DNA of 64,000 nucleotides from Phyto melanocephala. Its lineage: Eukaryota; Arthropoda; Insecta; Diptera; Rhinophoridae. The stretch covers positions 108,393,947-108,457,946 of the forward strand of contig OW799235.1 of NCBI GenBank assembly GCA_941918925.1, written 5' to 3'. Both the position numbers and the translations under genes were made by a program. Positions 11,467 to 23,589 of this stretch are shown here, one piece after another (positions within the stretch are counted from its first letter, which is position 1; each line of letters opens with the position of its first letter). Under the pieces are notes generated by a model that made no database searches, was not told where the DNA came from, and saw nothing but the letters and a program-made list of their open reading frames with translations.

Positions 11467-12374
11467 TAGGGTGATCGACTCGGTTTTAAAACCGGTGGAA
11501 AACCCGTTTTTTTACTGTTTCAGCTGGCGGTTTTTTCCAAATGTTAATTTTTCGAATATCGAATACACCGGTTTTTTTACTAACTTTTTTTACTTACTTT
11601 TTTAATTTTTAGTTGTATGTTCATTTATCTTTGTAACCAAACGTACCATACAATATTTATTACTCAAAAAAAACTCTTCCATAATATTGTAAGAAATTTA
11701 TATTTTGTTTCAAAAACAAATGTAAAATAAGAATATTATTTGTCTTAAATGGAGAGCAGGTATTTTATACGTTGTTGTGCTTATAATTTGCTGTGATAAT
11801 CAGCTGTTTAGTTAAGTTTTTTGACAAAATTATTGTACTTTGCATTACTTTTGATCTCATTTTCGAATTTCATAATATTTTGCTTCTACGAAATCTAGCG
11901 ACTTGTTCTAAAGACTATAAGAATAGCTTTACTAATATCTTTGATAACATATGACTTGTATACTAAAACAGTTTGGCACACAAAGGGTCATTATTACAAC
12001 TTGCCTATAAAGTTAATGTTAATAAAAGGTAACTTTGACTACCGTTAGCAGTGAAGTGACTTTTTAATATTTTTCATTATTTCAACCTCCTTGTAACAAA
12101 GTTGTTTTTTTATTTAAAAAAAACGGCATTTTATAATAATGCCATTGAATTTGTGTCAACTTAAAATGCAATTAAACCATAAAACAAACTAGTTTATACC
12201 TATATATTTATGTATCTCTGTCACGGGTATAAGAAAGAATTATATTTTATGTATTCGACCGGTTAACCGGTTTTTTCTAAATTTTCAAAAAAGCAACCGG
12301 TTTTTGCTTTAATTCTGAATTTCAAACTATTTGAAAACCGGTTTCTTAAAAATGTCGAATAATCGATCACCCTA
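11467..12374. mobile_element. 908-bp non-autonomous hAT-like element
   Basis: It is flanked by perfect 8-bp repeats ATCAAGAC (11459-11466 and 12375-12382). The inverted ends are TAGGGTGATCGA / TCGATCACCCTA (12 bp). An 8-bp duplication and a TAGGG-type end are hallmarks of the hAT superfamily. Both subterminal regions carry clustered ACCGGTTTT-like motifs (11480-11570 and 12255-12345), which in hAT elements are the kind of repeated site bound by transposase. There is no transposase frame, so it depends on another element. Confidence 0.85.
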
Positions 12375-12382
12375 ATCAAGAC

Positions 12383-15300
12383 CGGTACATAGTGAAGCAT
12401 TTTCATTCATATACAACAGATATTGCGGAATAACAACTTGTTCAAATTATTTGTTTTATTGTTTATTTAGTCATTGTTTAAATTAGTTCTTGCAAAATTT
12501 TACTTGTAACACTTAACTAATTATATAACATATTCAAAACCTTTTCAATTTGGTTAAAACAATTGAAAAATTTAAAACATTGTTAACCACAAAATAAAAT
12601 ACTAGCATTTTTTACAGCATTTTTTACATCAAACTGTCAAATCAATGCAGCTGTCAATTGTTTGCTATACAAATTTAAGAATTGTATTGTCCGTCCGTTT
12701 ATTCCATTTGCAAATTTACACACTCGTCGTTTATTTGCCTCTCGTTTATGTGCATTAAATTTTCGTTGCTTGTTATACCCTACAGCATCATAAGTGAATA
12801 TGGTATTATGTGTCTGTGGTGATGTTTCAAGAAATAGTCACCACACTACCTTAGACGACTTGTTGAACAAATTAAGTTCGGAAGGCTAATAATTAACTTT
12901 TAGCCAGTTATATTGCCAGGAATTACTGCTACAAAAATGCCTAATTGGTTCGTAACTAACTGTATTTTTTTCCTCAAATCAATACATACAAGTTAGTGAA
13001 AGGTATATCAGATTCGACATGGCCCAATATATGGTACTTCATTTTTTTTATTGTGTTTCAAGAGCTGGGAATAAATTTCACAAACAAAACTGACAATTTG
13101 GATTATTTTGTACTTGTAAATATGTTACATATACATGTGAACTATCATTTTTTTGCAAGTGCTGAATGCCACACTTAGCAAATGTTTAGCAAGAGTTTTT
13201 TTGTATTGTTCGCTGTGAGTAATTTTTGGTTAAGCACCTAAGTTTAGTTTTACGGTAGACATATTTTTGTTTAATTAAAATAAAAGAAAATATTCAACAC
13301 ATAAAGAATTTATCATAATAAATTGCGAGTGTGACATTAAACATTTTATATAAAAAAATAAAATTTATTTAACACCCTAGCAGTGAATCAGTGAACTAAG
13401 TAGTGAATTTAACAGAAATTTATTTTAATATAGGGCTTTTCTTTGAAGGAAATTCGTTTAAAATAGCTTTGTGATTTATTATCAGGAGTTCTTTAAAAAT
13501 ATAAAAGTAATAAAAAATTTGTTGCAAATAAAAAATGTTTTCATTGCTGTGTAACTAACCTGTTCGGAGTTGCTATCGCAATGTGGTTTAGTCTATGCTA
13601 ATTCTAAACAATTTTTTTCCACTCAAAACTTTAAAATTTATTAAAAATGTTGTACAAATAATATTCTTTTCAAATTACCTATAAGTTCTTTGAAGTAAGG
13701 CTCAAAGGTCTGAAGTCAGAAACTTTATTTTAATTCACAACCCCGTATTGTATTCTGTATTGTTTATTGAAATACAGTTGTGGCTTATTTACTTATGATC
13801 ACAATTTCTGTTTTATCGGTAATATCGTTGTATGGGTTAAACGTCAGTTGATATTAAACTTCGGGTAAATAAAAAACCAGGAATGGGAAAGTTAGTCAAA
13901 TCTTACTTTTACAGAGCTACAAAAAATATCTTAAAACAATTTTTAGTAAATATGTTTAGCAAAGATAAAAAAAATCAGAAAAACAATTGAGTTCAATTAA
14001 TATAAAATGTTTCTAAATTATTGTCTAAAGAGCATATAATTGTGATTGGAAGCAGTTATGCTAGACTTAATGTTAAGTTATTGCTACCAAACTAAAGAGA
14101 GAAAAAATTAAATGAAACACATTCAGACACTCAATATGCAATATTTTTAATTAAGAACCTTTTTTAAAAAAGAATTTGTTAAAATTTTTCTATAAATATA
14201 TATTTTCTTTCTTATTCTAGTTTACTTCAGACCTACAATCTTCTTATTAAAATACAAAATAAATTTAAAGATAGTGGTAACCCTCTTCAGTTGATAACAT
14301 TTCAACGTTTGTTTAAAATAACTATTTTCTTTTAAATGTACTCGTAATACATAATACATACATACATATGTATGAAAGTATCAAATTTCAATTGTAACCT
14401 AATATTTTTCAAGTACATTTGCCACATTCTATTCTGTCTATGATCTCGCTGTTTATCTTTTGTTGTAGAATATAATAAGCACGAATTTTTAACTCTTCAG
14501 GTTGGTTCACATAATACAAATATTCGACGATAGACATCTAAAAATTTACGACTTAAATTAAACATCAAATATTTTTTGCGCTTACAACAGAAAAAGTTAA
14601 ACATAAAAAATATTTGACGCATTTTTGGACGATATAAAAGGACAGTGATAAACAGCATGTGTGTTTTATTTTAAATGTCTAAAACCAAGCAAAAGACTGA
14701 ATTTTAAAAACAATAAAATCTGTTGGAAGGCATGCACTGGGGGGTAACTCTGTAATTCGACTCGGAAAAAAAAATCAGTTTCGAATTACAATGCATTAAG
14801 CGTACAAATTCAAAAAATTTTAGTTTTGCCTCGAATTACGACTTGCTTCAATATTAACGCTGGAGTACTAACAATATTTTTTTCCTTAAAAAATCTCTCT
14901 TATTGGACTTTGTAATATTTTAAATTTAATTTATTAAAACTGCTCATAGCAAAAGCAACTGAGCAACTAACGCTATACAAAATGCAAGCGTGATCCACGT
15001 ATGCAATAGGAAGAAAAATAGTAATAATAGTGTGTTCGACAAATCGATGAACATTCGGAATCGAAGGTTAAAGGTTCTAAAAGAGCCAAAATTAAATTAT
15101 ACTTCCGTGAAAGCATTCAAATAAAGCCTTACAAGTATTTTAGAATAAAGTTTTCCCCTTTGAAAGCGGTGTTATGAAAGCAATAATTATTGCTGGATAA
15201 TCTGAACATGTGTTAAATAAGTTTGCCTCCCTTTTAACTTCACATTATTTGTCATATGTTTCATCACTCAAAATAGTTTTTCAACTATTCATCGACTTTG

Positions 15301-15924
15301 ATTTATTTGCTTAAATTGTGTCAAAGCTTTTTTCGCCAAATGTTTTGCTATGTACTAACTTACGTCTCTCATAACTACTGCTAAAAATAGATTCTCTTGC
15401 TTTTATTTAAATTAAAATGCTATTATATATGAAAGGTACAGTAGTGGTATTCAACACTCAATAGTATTCAATTTGGAAAAGTTTGAAGTTGAGTTTTCTC
15501 TTGTGAATTGATAGTGCACTGGTTTTCATTAAAGAAATCTTTTTAAAATTTGCATGTATAAATCAAACTTTGATCGCGTTCAAATGCGAATTTAGATTGC
15601 GAAAAAATGCAATATTTTTTTATTTGCCTTTTTGCAACACCAATTGCTCCAAATTCTGAAGTATGCTAATATTTTATACTAAATTTTAGTTTTATTAGGC
15701 TTTAACACCTAATCACTTGAATTGCTAAATTTTTTACACACACAAAATACTAATGCAGTGTGACCGATCGAATTTTCTGGGAAAAATAATTCTCTACGTT
15801 AGTGATGTACACAGAATAAGAGTGAAATTTATGTAAATTTTTTTTTTTAATTTTTAGATTGATGTCAATCTAAAATTATCGAAAGAAGTTTTGTGTGTGT
15901 CTTCTATATGTATACTCATTTGTA
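12383..15924. other. No recognisable gene
   Basis: About 3.5 kb of AT-rich sequence with no supportable coding frame; the open stretch at 12996-13178 is low complexity. A CATA/TATG patch lies at 14350-14375. A patch at 14738-14835 (GTAATTCGACTCGG, TCGAATTACGAC) may be the end of an unidentified repeat, but I found no partner. Confidence 0.4.
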
Positions 15925-16187
15925 TATCGATGCCTTACTTCCTCAACCTCGTATCTTTAAAAATAAAATTTTTCAGGAGAGAAAAAAAAACGGTTCATCT
16001 TTTTATACTTCGGTGTTTGGTTTAAAGTTTAAATGCAATTATTAAGGAATTGATTGTATTTACATATGTATATTAGTAGTAATAATATACTAATCTTTTT
16101 TAGTTAAAGCATGAAACAATCGTTTGATATGAAAAAGCCAAAACCTTATTTTTTAAGTTACGAGGTTAAGGAAGTAAGGCATCGATA
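15925..16187. mobile_element. Small inverted-repeat element (MITE)
   Basis: The left arm starts TATCGATGCCTTACTTCC and the right arm ends GGAAGTAAGGCATCGATA. The arms match over about 41 bp with a few mismatches and enclose about 180 bp. TA surrounds the TCGATGCC ends, so a TA-target element is plausible. Its interior holds AATTTTTCAGGAGAG, a word also present in the MITE family at 6.66 and 10.6 kb. Non-coding. Confidence 0.65.
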
Positions 16188-19151
16188 TGTCAGTCATATG
16201 TGACTATCAACAATCCGGTTGCAATACATATGTAGTTTCTGAGGCGCAGAGAAGATCACATCTACATCTACATATAATTTATTAAAAGTTGAATTTGTTG
16301 TTGATAAAAAATTTCTTGTTAATTACATCTGCTTGAAATTTTTGACATTGTTCTCTAATTATTTAAATTAACTAAAAATTCATTTATAAATGATTATTTG
16401 CTCGTTGAAAGTATCGAAAAGTCGTCCGCAGGTAATACAAAATATTTATTGGCACATACATTTGTCGACTAATATCAACAATTTTCAAGATAATTATCAT
16501 GTTATGTAATCGACTAAAAGTTGATAATTTCATGTATGGCATAAGTTTACTTCTCTTTATAAGTTTACTTTCCCTTCTGCCCTTACTGTTTAATTCAGAA
16601 GAAACTTTTATAATTTTATTTAAGGTTGTTCATTAGTAATTCTGGCAATATGTTCAGCTTTCTAGTACATAATAATAAGACAATACTTACAGATATGCAT
16701 GTCAATCACTTAATCACATTCACATGTGTTCATTTAGTGATTTTTATATAAATTCGTGGTTTTGTCTTTAAGGCACCTAGTGAATGTAACACATCTTTTT
16801 AAATCACTAGCGGTATAGTTCAACTATCTTTTGGCTTTAAATCAATATTGGTAAATGAATTGATAAAAATATGCCATGAAACTCAGTAACGGAACCATAA
16901 AAAAAAAAGAGAAAACCCCGGTATACAACACGTGAACCCATGTAGTAAAGTGGTAGATCCTCCCGACTCCTAGACTTAAATAACTGTAGATTTTATGTAA
17001 ACATCTCATATTCCTAGTGGAATTTGCTAAATATACACATACTTACATACATATGTTGGTACATGTTCACACTGGTTATCATCTTTCATAGCTGTTGGCT
17101 CCACTGTAAAATGTATGTATATTTTACAGGCAAACAAACAGTTGATAAGAGATTTATAAAGGGGAGACCGAACCTCATTTAAGTACTCAACTTCGCTCGT
17201 TCTCTCATGATTTGTAGATACTTGTAAATTGCAACAAATAAATGCAATGTTTGATAGTTGGTTGATTGTTAAAAACAAAAAGCCTGTTTTATTGTTGGTT
17301 TGTTTTTTTATTTTTGTTGCCAGTGTAGAAAACCTGCAACAATATTGACAACAATACGTTAGTATGTAAAAACTTATATGTAAATAGTATGTACGTGTAT
17401 TTATATACACATGTACAGATGTATGTATACACAATATACTTATGACCAACAACAATGGCAATAACTTTGAACAAAATAAAAAAGAAAGAAAACGTGTTTA
17501 GTCTTGTTGAAAATGCGATACGAAACGGTTCTTAAAACTAAACAAAGAGGGAATATAATAAACAAGTGAATTAATTGCTAATAAAAATTATATCTACAAA
17601 TATTAATAAAAATATAAAATGTAAGAATACAAAACATAATAAAAAAGATTAAAAAAAAAATAATATTTGATTAAAACTAAATAAAAAAAAATATTAATTT
17701 TAAATTTTGTTACTAATTTTGTGATGGCTATCATGTTTTGTTGTATTTAATCTGTATACATACATTCATACATTGTATTTACCTAGTTAATTTTTTAGTT
17801 GTTACAAAAAATAATTTAAATAAAACTAAAACTTAGTACATTTCTGATGATAACAATCACATCAAACAATAACAACAAATACAAAATAAGTGCGAAAAAA
17901 AGCGAAAAAAAGAGACGTATATTTAGGTTCTACATATGTATGTACGTATGTACCTATGTACATGCTGCTGAAGATGGGAATGAAATACATATGTATGTAC
18001 ATACTTTTATTTGCATACTTATAAAAAATTGAGATTGAAACAACAGCAATAAAAACAAGTTGAGGTTAGTCATGAAGATATTTATACAAATTTCTTACAT
18101 ATCTACATATAAACATACATACTTACATATGTATACTTATTTTGTTTGTTGTAGCTTTTGTGTTTTGTTACAATTTGTATGCAAAAATCTAATTCATTGT
18201 TTATTATTTACTTCTTTAAATTGTTGTTTTATTAAAATATCATTTAGTACCTATATAATTAACGGTAGATGAGGTTTATTTCTGTTGTATCATGTTCTCT
18301 TTAAGAAATATAAGGAAAAGGTACATATAAAAAAAAAAAAGAAAATAGAACAATAACAATAAAAAATAAGATAAGAAAAAAGTTAAATGAAGAATACAAA
18401 TAAAACCGGCTTGCCATTTTTTTTTGTTATTATTATTTCATGTGTTAAAAAAGCTACGTCCCCATTTGCCAAATATTTGCCGAAAAAGGCTTCACCACTA
18501 TTTTTGCTAAATATTATTTAATATTTTTTTCTTCGTCCAAACATATAACAAAAGATTAATATTGCAATATGATTAAATCCAGAAAGCTTTAAATTAAATT
18601 ATGATTTATTTATTATGGCGGAAATTAATACATTTTACAGGGTTGTCAGATATTTTTTTAGCCTCCATCGCCAAAACGTTAATAAAAAATCGTCAAAATA
18701 AAAACCGGCAAATTTGTAAGATTAAAATATTTAGGTGTAAAATTTTATTTCTTATTCATTAATTTATGTAATAAAAGCAATTATTTTTGTGCATATTAAT
18801 GTATAAATTAAGAAAGAAAATATTTAGGTATTGTATAAATTAAAAAACAATTGCTGATTTTACAAGGAGTCCCAAGTGTGGTAATGTCATTATTTTGCAC
18901 AATTTTAATCAAGTTTTAAAATTAAACAATTGAATACTTTTCATTTATTTTACAATTTCTGGGAAACTATGACATTAGAACAATACCACATTTGGCACTT
19001 GGGAATATGACAATTATATTTGCTAATGTAGTAGGTAGTTAATTTCAATTTGAATTCAAATCTTAGCAATAACACACTGACTTCTAGCAGGGTGTATACT
19101 TCCAATTTAAAATTTAAATTTTTCAAGTACATTGTTGGTAAAATATTTGCT
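16188..19151. other. No recognisable gene; CATA/TATG islands
   Basis: AT-rich. Short tetranucleotide islands of CATA/TATG type occur near 17030-17060, 17340-17430, 17930-18010 and 18095-18135; they create spurious open frames on both strands (for example 17027-17461, 17847-18032 and 18060-18272). No protein motif seen. Confidence 0.45.
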
Positions 19152-19402
19152 TACTAGCTTGTGCCCGCGACTTCATCTGCGTAGTTATCGGGATAAAAGG
19201 TAGACTTAGTATTAACAACAAAAATAAAAATATTTACAACACAAACAACCCGTTTAGCATGTGTTATGATGAGTTTGCCAACAACTTCGCGTTATTATCT
19301 ATGTGCCGAATTTCATTTAGTTCCGTTCAGCCGTTTTCGCGTCATTGAGTAACAAATATCCAAACATACAAACATTCACATTTATTATATTAGTAGGATT
19401 TA
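19152..19402 (+). repeat. RTE-like LINE/SINE 3' end
   Basis: It begins ACTAGCTTGTGCCCGCGACT, passes through TTCAGCCGTTTTCGCGT and GTAACAAATATCCA, and ends TTATTATATTAGTAGGATT. This is the pattern of a very common insect interspersed repeat that I associate with RTE-type LINE tails. A second, more diverged copy is at 55352-55530. Non-coding here. The LINE assignment is from memory of the pattern and not proven. Confidence 0.5.
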
Positions 19403-19720
19403 ATTTATAGGGGAAGATAAAATATTTGATATATTTGAAGGAGTTATTTCAATTCCTTACTATTTACCCGACTCACGACATTCCAATATTTTTTTAAAGT
19501 GACGTTCCAATTTGCCTATTTAAATTTTAATAAATAATAAAATTTAAAAAATGTAAAACAAATTAATATTCTACTAATAATCTGACAAGTAATAATATAA
19601 TAGTCAAGTTAATCTTTAAAATTAGTGAAAATTTTTATTACAATAAATTTAGTAAAGGTAGAAATTTTGATTACCCTAATTTGAATTTAATATGTGTGTA
19701 AGTTTTTAGCTAGTACTGGA

Positions 19721-19945
19721 AAACAAACAATCAAATTCAGTGTCAATCGAATGACTTAGATCTTGTAATAGAACTTTTCTTTGTGATTATAAAATTTCCA
19801 TTGCAAGAATCATTATTTCTTAGTGCTAACTATATATTCCGAAACGAAATTCTTTAGATACAACCTTAAAAGTCTACTATCACAACAACAATCACATCAC
19901 AATTGGACACTATTGTGGTTCAATCGATACGGTTTTCTCTGTGTA
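19721..19945. repeat. Dispersed MITE-like repeat, copy 1 of 2
   Basis: It aligns with 37005-37232 over about 220 bp: AAAACAAA.A.TCAAATT, ATTATAAAATTTC, ATTCCGAAACGAAATTCTTT, GATACAACC, TCTACTATCACAA and a shared right end GTTTTCTCTGTGTA. Near its right edge (19948 onward) a LINE fragment has inserted. Non-coding. Confidence 0.65.
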
Positions 19946-19962
19946 GTTAGTAGTAACTGCTA

Positions 19963-20279
19963 AATATCCCTTACAACGACTACTGCAGAAGTTGCGATAA
20001 CGAGGAAGAGGAGAAGACAACTGAACATCTTCTCTGTAATTGTCCTGCATTCGGGGACTTTAGACACCAGATTCTAGGTCAGCGAATACTTGGGAGTAAA
20101 ACTTGTCTTTCCGTGTGGGAAAGATCCACACCTTTATAAACAGGACAGGATGGCTGAAGAACGACAGCCAGAGGACATAGACAAACGGGCATTGGTGCTT
20201 ACGGCATCACAACGGGACCCTCGGAGAACCCAAGTGAGCTATGCCTTTGGGCGGCTGCCGGATCTAACCTAACCTAACC
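19963..20279 (+). mobile_element. LINE 3'-end insertion with perfect 15-bp target duplication
   Basis: The 15-mer TAGTAGTAACTGCTA stands at 19948-19962 and again at 20280-20294, directly bounding the insert. The insert is a LINE C-terminus followed by a tail of three AACCT units (20264-20279). Severe 5' truncation plus a target duplication and a simple-repeat tail indicate a target-primed insertion. The exact duplication suggests it is younger than most debris here. Confidence 0.88.
19978..20139 (+). pseudogene. LINE ORF2 C-terminal zinc-knuckle fragment
   Basis: Open for 53 codons with CRSCDNEEEEKTTEHLLCNC at its start. This is the CxxC...H...C cysteine-histidine motif found at the C-terminus of many Jockey/I/R1-group LINE proteins (pattern CRxCxxExETxEHLLCxCPA). 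It then reads FGDFRHQILG, as the family does, and stops at TTA TAA. After the stop another frame gives RTGWLKND. Only this tail was copied, so it has no function. Confidence 0.8.
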
Positions 20280-20424
20280 TAGTAGTAACTGCTATAAATA
20301 AGTATGAAATAAAAATATTTTTTATGCATAACAATTGCGATTCTTTTTTTTTATTTATTATATGAAGTAATATTTATAGCTAAATAGATGTTATTTTTAT
20401 GACAATATTTATTGTTTGAATGTT

Positions 20425-22314
20425 AACAAGTAAGAGCACTATATTCGGCTGTGCCGAATCTTTTATACCCACCACCAATTTTGTGTACATTTAAAACACA
20501 ATATTTATTATTTTGTTAATCGCTATAGAATAATCTCTTTATAATAAACTATGTATCACTTTCTTTGTAGAGGGTGGTTAAATTTTAAGGGCCCATGTTG
20601 AAGGTGAACTACACCTAGTCTTTAAATTTGTTTTCTGCATTTCACTTGACATTTCTCAATCTCAAACTTACTCAATTTGATCCGTGGAAAAATACGCAAA
20701 TGAGCAACGCTTTAAAGTTATTCAGGTTTTTTATAAAAATGGGCGTTCAAATGAAAATGCATTTTGTGCACTTCGTAATTCTTTTGGTCAACATAATCGT
20801 TCAAATTCGTCCACAATCGGGAGAATTGTAAAAAATATTTAAATTTCTGCAAAACAGGTCTGTATAAAATGCTAGAAAATCTGTGAATGCCTTCTTAGTT
20901 CGTTGAATGGGAACCATTGCTGTTTTTTGCGATAGTGTGGCAAAATAGCAGTCAATCTGGACTCATCATCATGCCCAACAATTGAGCATCAACATTGTCA
21001 GTGAAAATTTGGACCATCAGATAGAGGAGTGGTGCCAAGGATGGGGAGGGCCACATGGCCGATATTTTGTTAAATACATAATAGAACCATATAAATATTA
21101 TAATTGCAAAAAGAAATAATAATAATATCCTAAATAATTTGTGTTTTATTTAAATTCAACATCGGTCCTTAAAATTTAACCACCCTTTATAACTTCGATA
21201 TGCTACTAAAATGCTTTTGTAACTGTAGTCTTTCAATTAAAGTGGGCGTTAAAGTAGGCGTGCCAATAAAGTTTCTGCTAATAAATACAACTTAGATCTT
21301 TCAATATAGTCCTTTATTATTCCAAAATCTTTATTAATAGAGAAATTATATGAATTGTAGGTAAAACGTTATATGGGAGGTGGGCGTAAAAGTGGGCGTG
21401 GCACCTTAATTTTCTGGCACAGTAATGACATTGCCTAGGGGGATATACGTAGCAAATTTTATCATCATATCTCTAATTTTGGCGGTATTATGAGCTTCTA
21501 AATTTCATTAACGGTAGATAACGTGAAAAGTGGGCGTTATAGTAGGCGTGTCAAAGTTATTTTTGCGAATGAGCACAACTTAGGTGTTTCAATATAGCCT
21601 TTTATTATTCCAAAATCTTTATTAATAGAGAAATTATGTGAATTTTAGGTAAAACGTTATATGGGAGGTGGGCGTAAAAGTGGGCGTGGCACATTGATTT
21701 TCCGTTACAAAAAAGCGTTTAACCAAAAAGCAAAGTGTGCAAAATTTCAGAGTCGTACATCCAATTTTGTTGCTTTTATGACGTTTTTGTTTTTAAATAT
21801 ACCGAAAAATACACTGTGCGGTATAAATTTTCGTACATTTTGATCGATAACTCCTCTCCTAATGCATAGATTTAGACAATTTTCGGGGAAAATTTTTTTT
21901 TTACTCAGGAAATATATATTCGAAGTTTCATGAGTCTACGTTAATGCGTTTGGACACAATTCCACTTTATTCGATGTTCGAAGGACACGGTTTTTTCGAC
22001 CTACTCTTGCTTTTCGAGCTATAACTCTCTTCCTAATATTCCGATTTAGCCCATTTTCAATACCAAACAAACCTTGTCTATAGGAAAGATCCTGGCAAAA
22101 TTTGAGCCCCCTAGCTTTTTCGGTGCGACCTCTATCGTGCTTTCAACAGACGGACAGACGGACAGACGGACGGACATAGCTAGATCGTCATCAAATCAAA
22201 CCCTGATTCAGAATATATATACTTTATAGGGTCTAAAATGGATATTTCGATGTGTTACAAACGGAATGACAAAATGAATATACCCCCACCATTTTTTTGG
22301 TGGCGGGTATAAAA
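20425..22314 (-). repeat. Mini-me-like element, long subfamily
   Basis: In plus orientation it starts AACAAGTAAGAGCACTATAT, with the 7-bp-stem hairpin ATTCGGC-TGT-GCCGAAT, then ATACCCACCACC. It ends GGTGGCGGGTATAAAAA, preceded by the RGAC stretch at 22150-22180 (GACAGACGGACAGACGGACG). It contains two imperfect ~180-bp direct repeats (21239-21419 and 21531-21709) rich in GTGGGCGT and hosts a mariner at 20571-21187. Compared with the 650-750-bp copies at 33-50 kb this is a different subfamily. Confidence 0.75.
20571..21187 (+). mobile_element. Internally deleted mariner-like element nested in mini-me
   Basis: The inverted ends are AGGGTGGTTAAATTTTAAGG on both strands and extend to an ATGTTGAA block. 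TA is present at both junctions and the host repeat resumes at TAACTTCGAT. From 20699 the plus strand reads NEQRFKVIQVFYKNGRSNENAF, then ALRNSFGQHNRSNSSTIGR, the mariner N-terminal domain. A later frame near 21045 reads GEGHMADILLNT and stops, which is the family C-terminus (RGGHxxDIIFxT). The DDE core between them is gone, and stops and frameshifts occur. It is non-autonomous. Confidence 0.85.
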
Positions 22315-23410
22315 ATTATATTTGGATATACATAGAAAAATCATGCTAATCGTATATAATCGAAGTTAATCTAACTTATTTAAAACAATTATTAAAGAGT
22401 ATATAAAAACCTTTTTTAAAACTAATTTCTACTTCTAATAAAATAACACAAAAATAAATTTCTTTTTTTACCCAACTTCATCACAAGATTTTAAAATCAT
22501 TTTTTATTTAACAAAACGCGCATTATGTTGCTATTACATTTTTTTTTTGTCTAATACCTACCATTTTCTCGTTCTCATAATCTACCGCCGATAAACAACA
22601 CATACAACCTACTATTAACAATACAATTAACACTAATTGTATTAAAAAACTTAATTGAAAATTTTTGTAAACGGAAGAAGTATTTTTAAATGAAAGATTG
22701 AGCAAAAAGTTTAGAGTCTGAAAACAACTTAAACTTTTTAAACGATTTTCCCTATTTTTGATGACCTTATTCTGGTGGTAATGTGCTTAATTTCAATATT
22801 TTTTTCATTTATTAATGCTTCATGGTTTTAAGACTCGTTTTCATAAACAGCATACATTCAGTGAAGTCCATATTATACACCATATGGTTGTTGTGGTAAT
22901 ATGGTTTTCTTAGGTCTCTAATTGAAATGTATGTATGTATAAGTATGTCTATCATTTTAATGTTTTAGCTTTTTTCCACTTTTTTGTTTTTGCAAAATCG
23001 AGGTCATTTAACAAAAATCATCTTTAACTTGTACACAGTAGCTGCCATTGTTGAAGTGTGCTTTCAATGTTTTGACCTTCCTAGAGAAAGTTATACAATT
23101 TTATTTGTTTTTGTTGCCGGTTGCTGATGCATTTCGTTGTAAAAAATTTTAAAATTATTCCAAGACAAATAAAACATGTTAAAAGTACTTTATACCATTA
23201 TAAGGTTTAAATAAAAAAATCATAAAAAGAGTTTAACTGTTGATTTAGATACATTGAGTAAGTTAGTGTGTTTTACCTTAATTTGTTGTATTAATTTTTT
23301 TTATTACCTGAAACATTTTTCATAAATGAAGTATTTTTTGAAAGTCTTTCTAAATGGCATTTTTTTTGTAAATCTTGTAGTATACTTATTGGCAGCACAA
23401 TTTTTAAACA
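22315..23410. other. No recognisable gene
   Basis: AT-rich sequence with long T and A runs. The open frames at 22523-22705 and 23291-23476 are Phe/Ile/Lys-rich with no motif. No repeat boundary identified. Confidence 0.4.
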
Positions 23411-23545
23411 CAGTACCCAGCAAAAACTCTCATTACAAAATAATGATTTGTAAAGAACTAAAACGTTGTTCTTCACTTGGCATCTAAAGCCATCATCTTA
23501 ACACGACAATGTCATTAGAGGCAAGTACTTACCTTACAGAATTCA
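23411..23545. repeat. Dispersed repeat 'CCCAGCAAAAACTCTCAT', copy 1
   Basis: It starts CCCAGCAAAAACTCTCAT and ACAAAATAAT as at 53822. It continues with a shared CATTTTGACAT/ACACGACAATGTCATT... GGCAAGT pattern. It is AT-rich and non-coding, about 130 bp. Nature unknown. Confidence 0.5.
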
Positions 23546-23589
23546 TTAATTTGTTTTAAGGACGAAAATTCGGTTTCAGTTATTATCTA

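Noticed and set aside
17027..18272. Several open frames of 60-144 codons
   Set aside because: They are driven by CATA/TATG islands and AT-rich codons; no motif on either strand.
20264..20294. CCTAA-type run as a telomeric repeat tract
   Set aside because: Only three units, directly at the end of a LINE fragment and bounded by a target duplication; it is the LINE tail.
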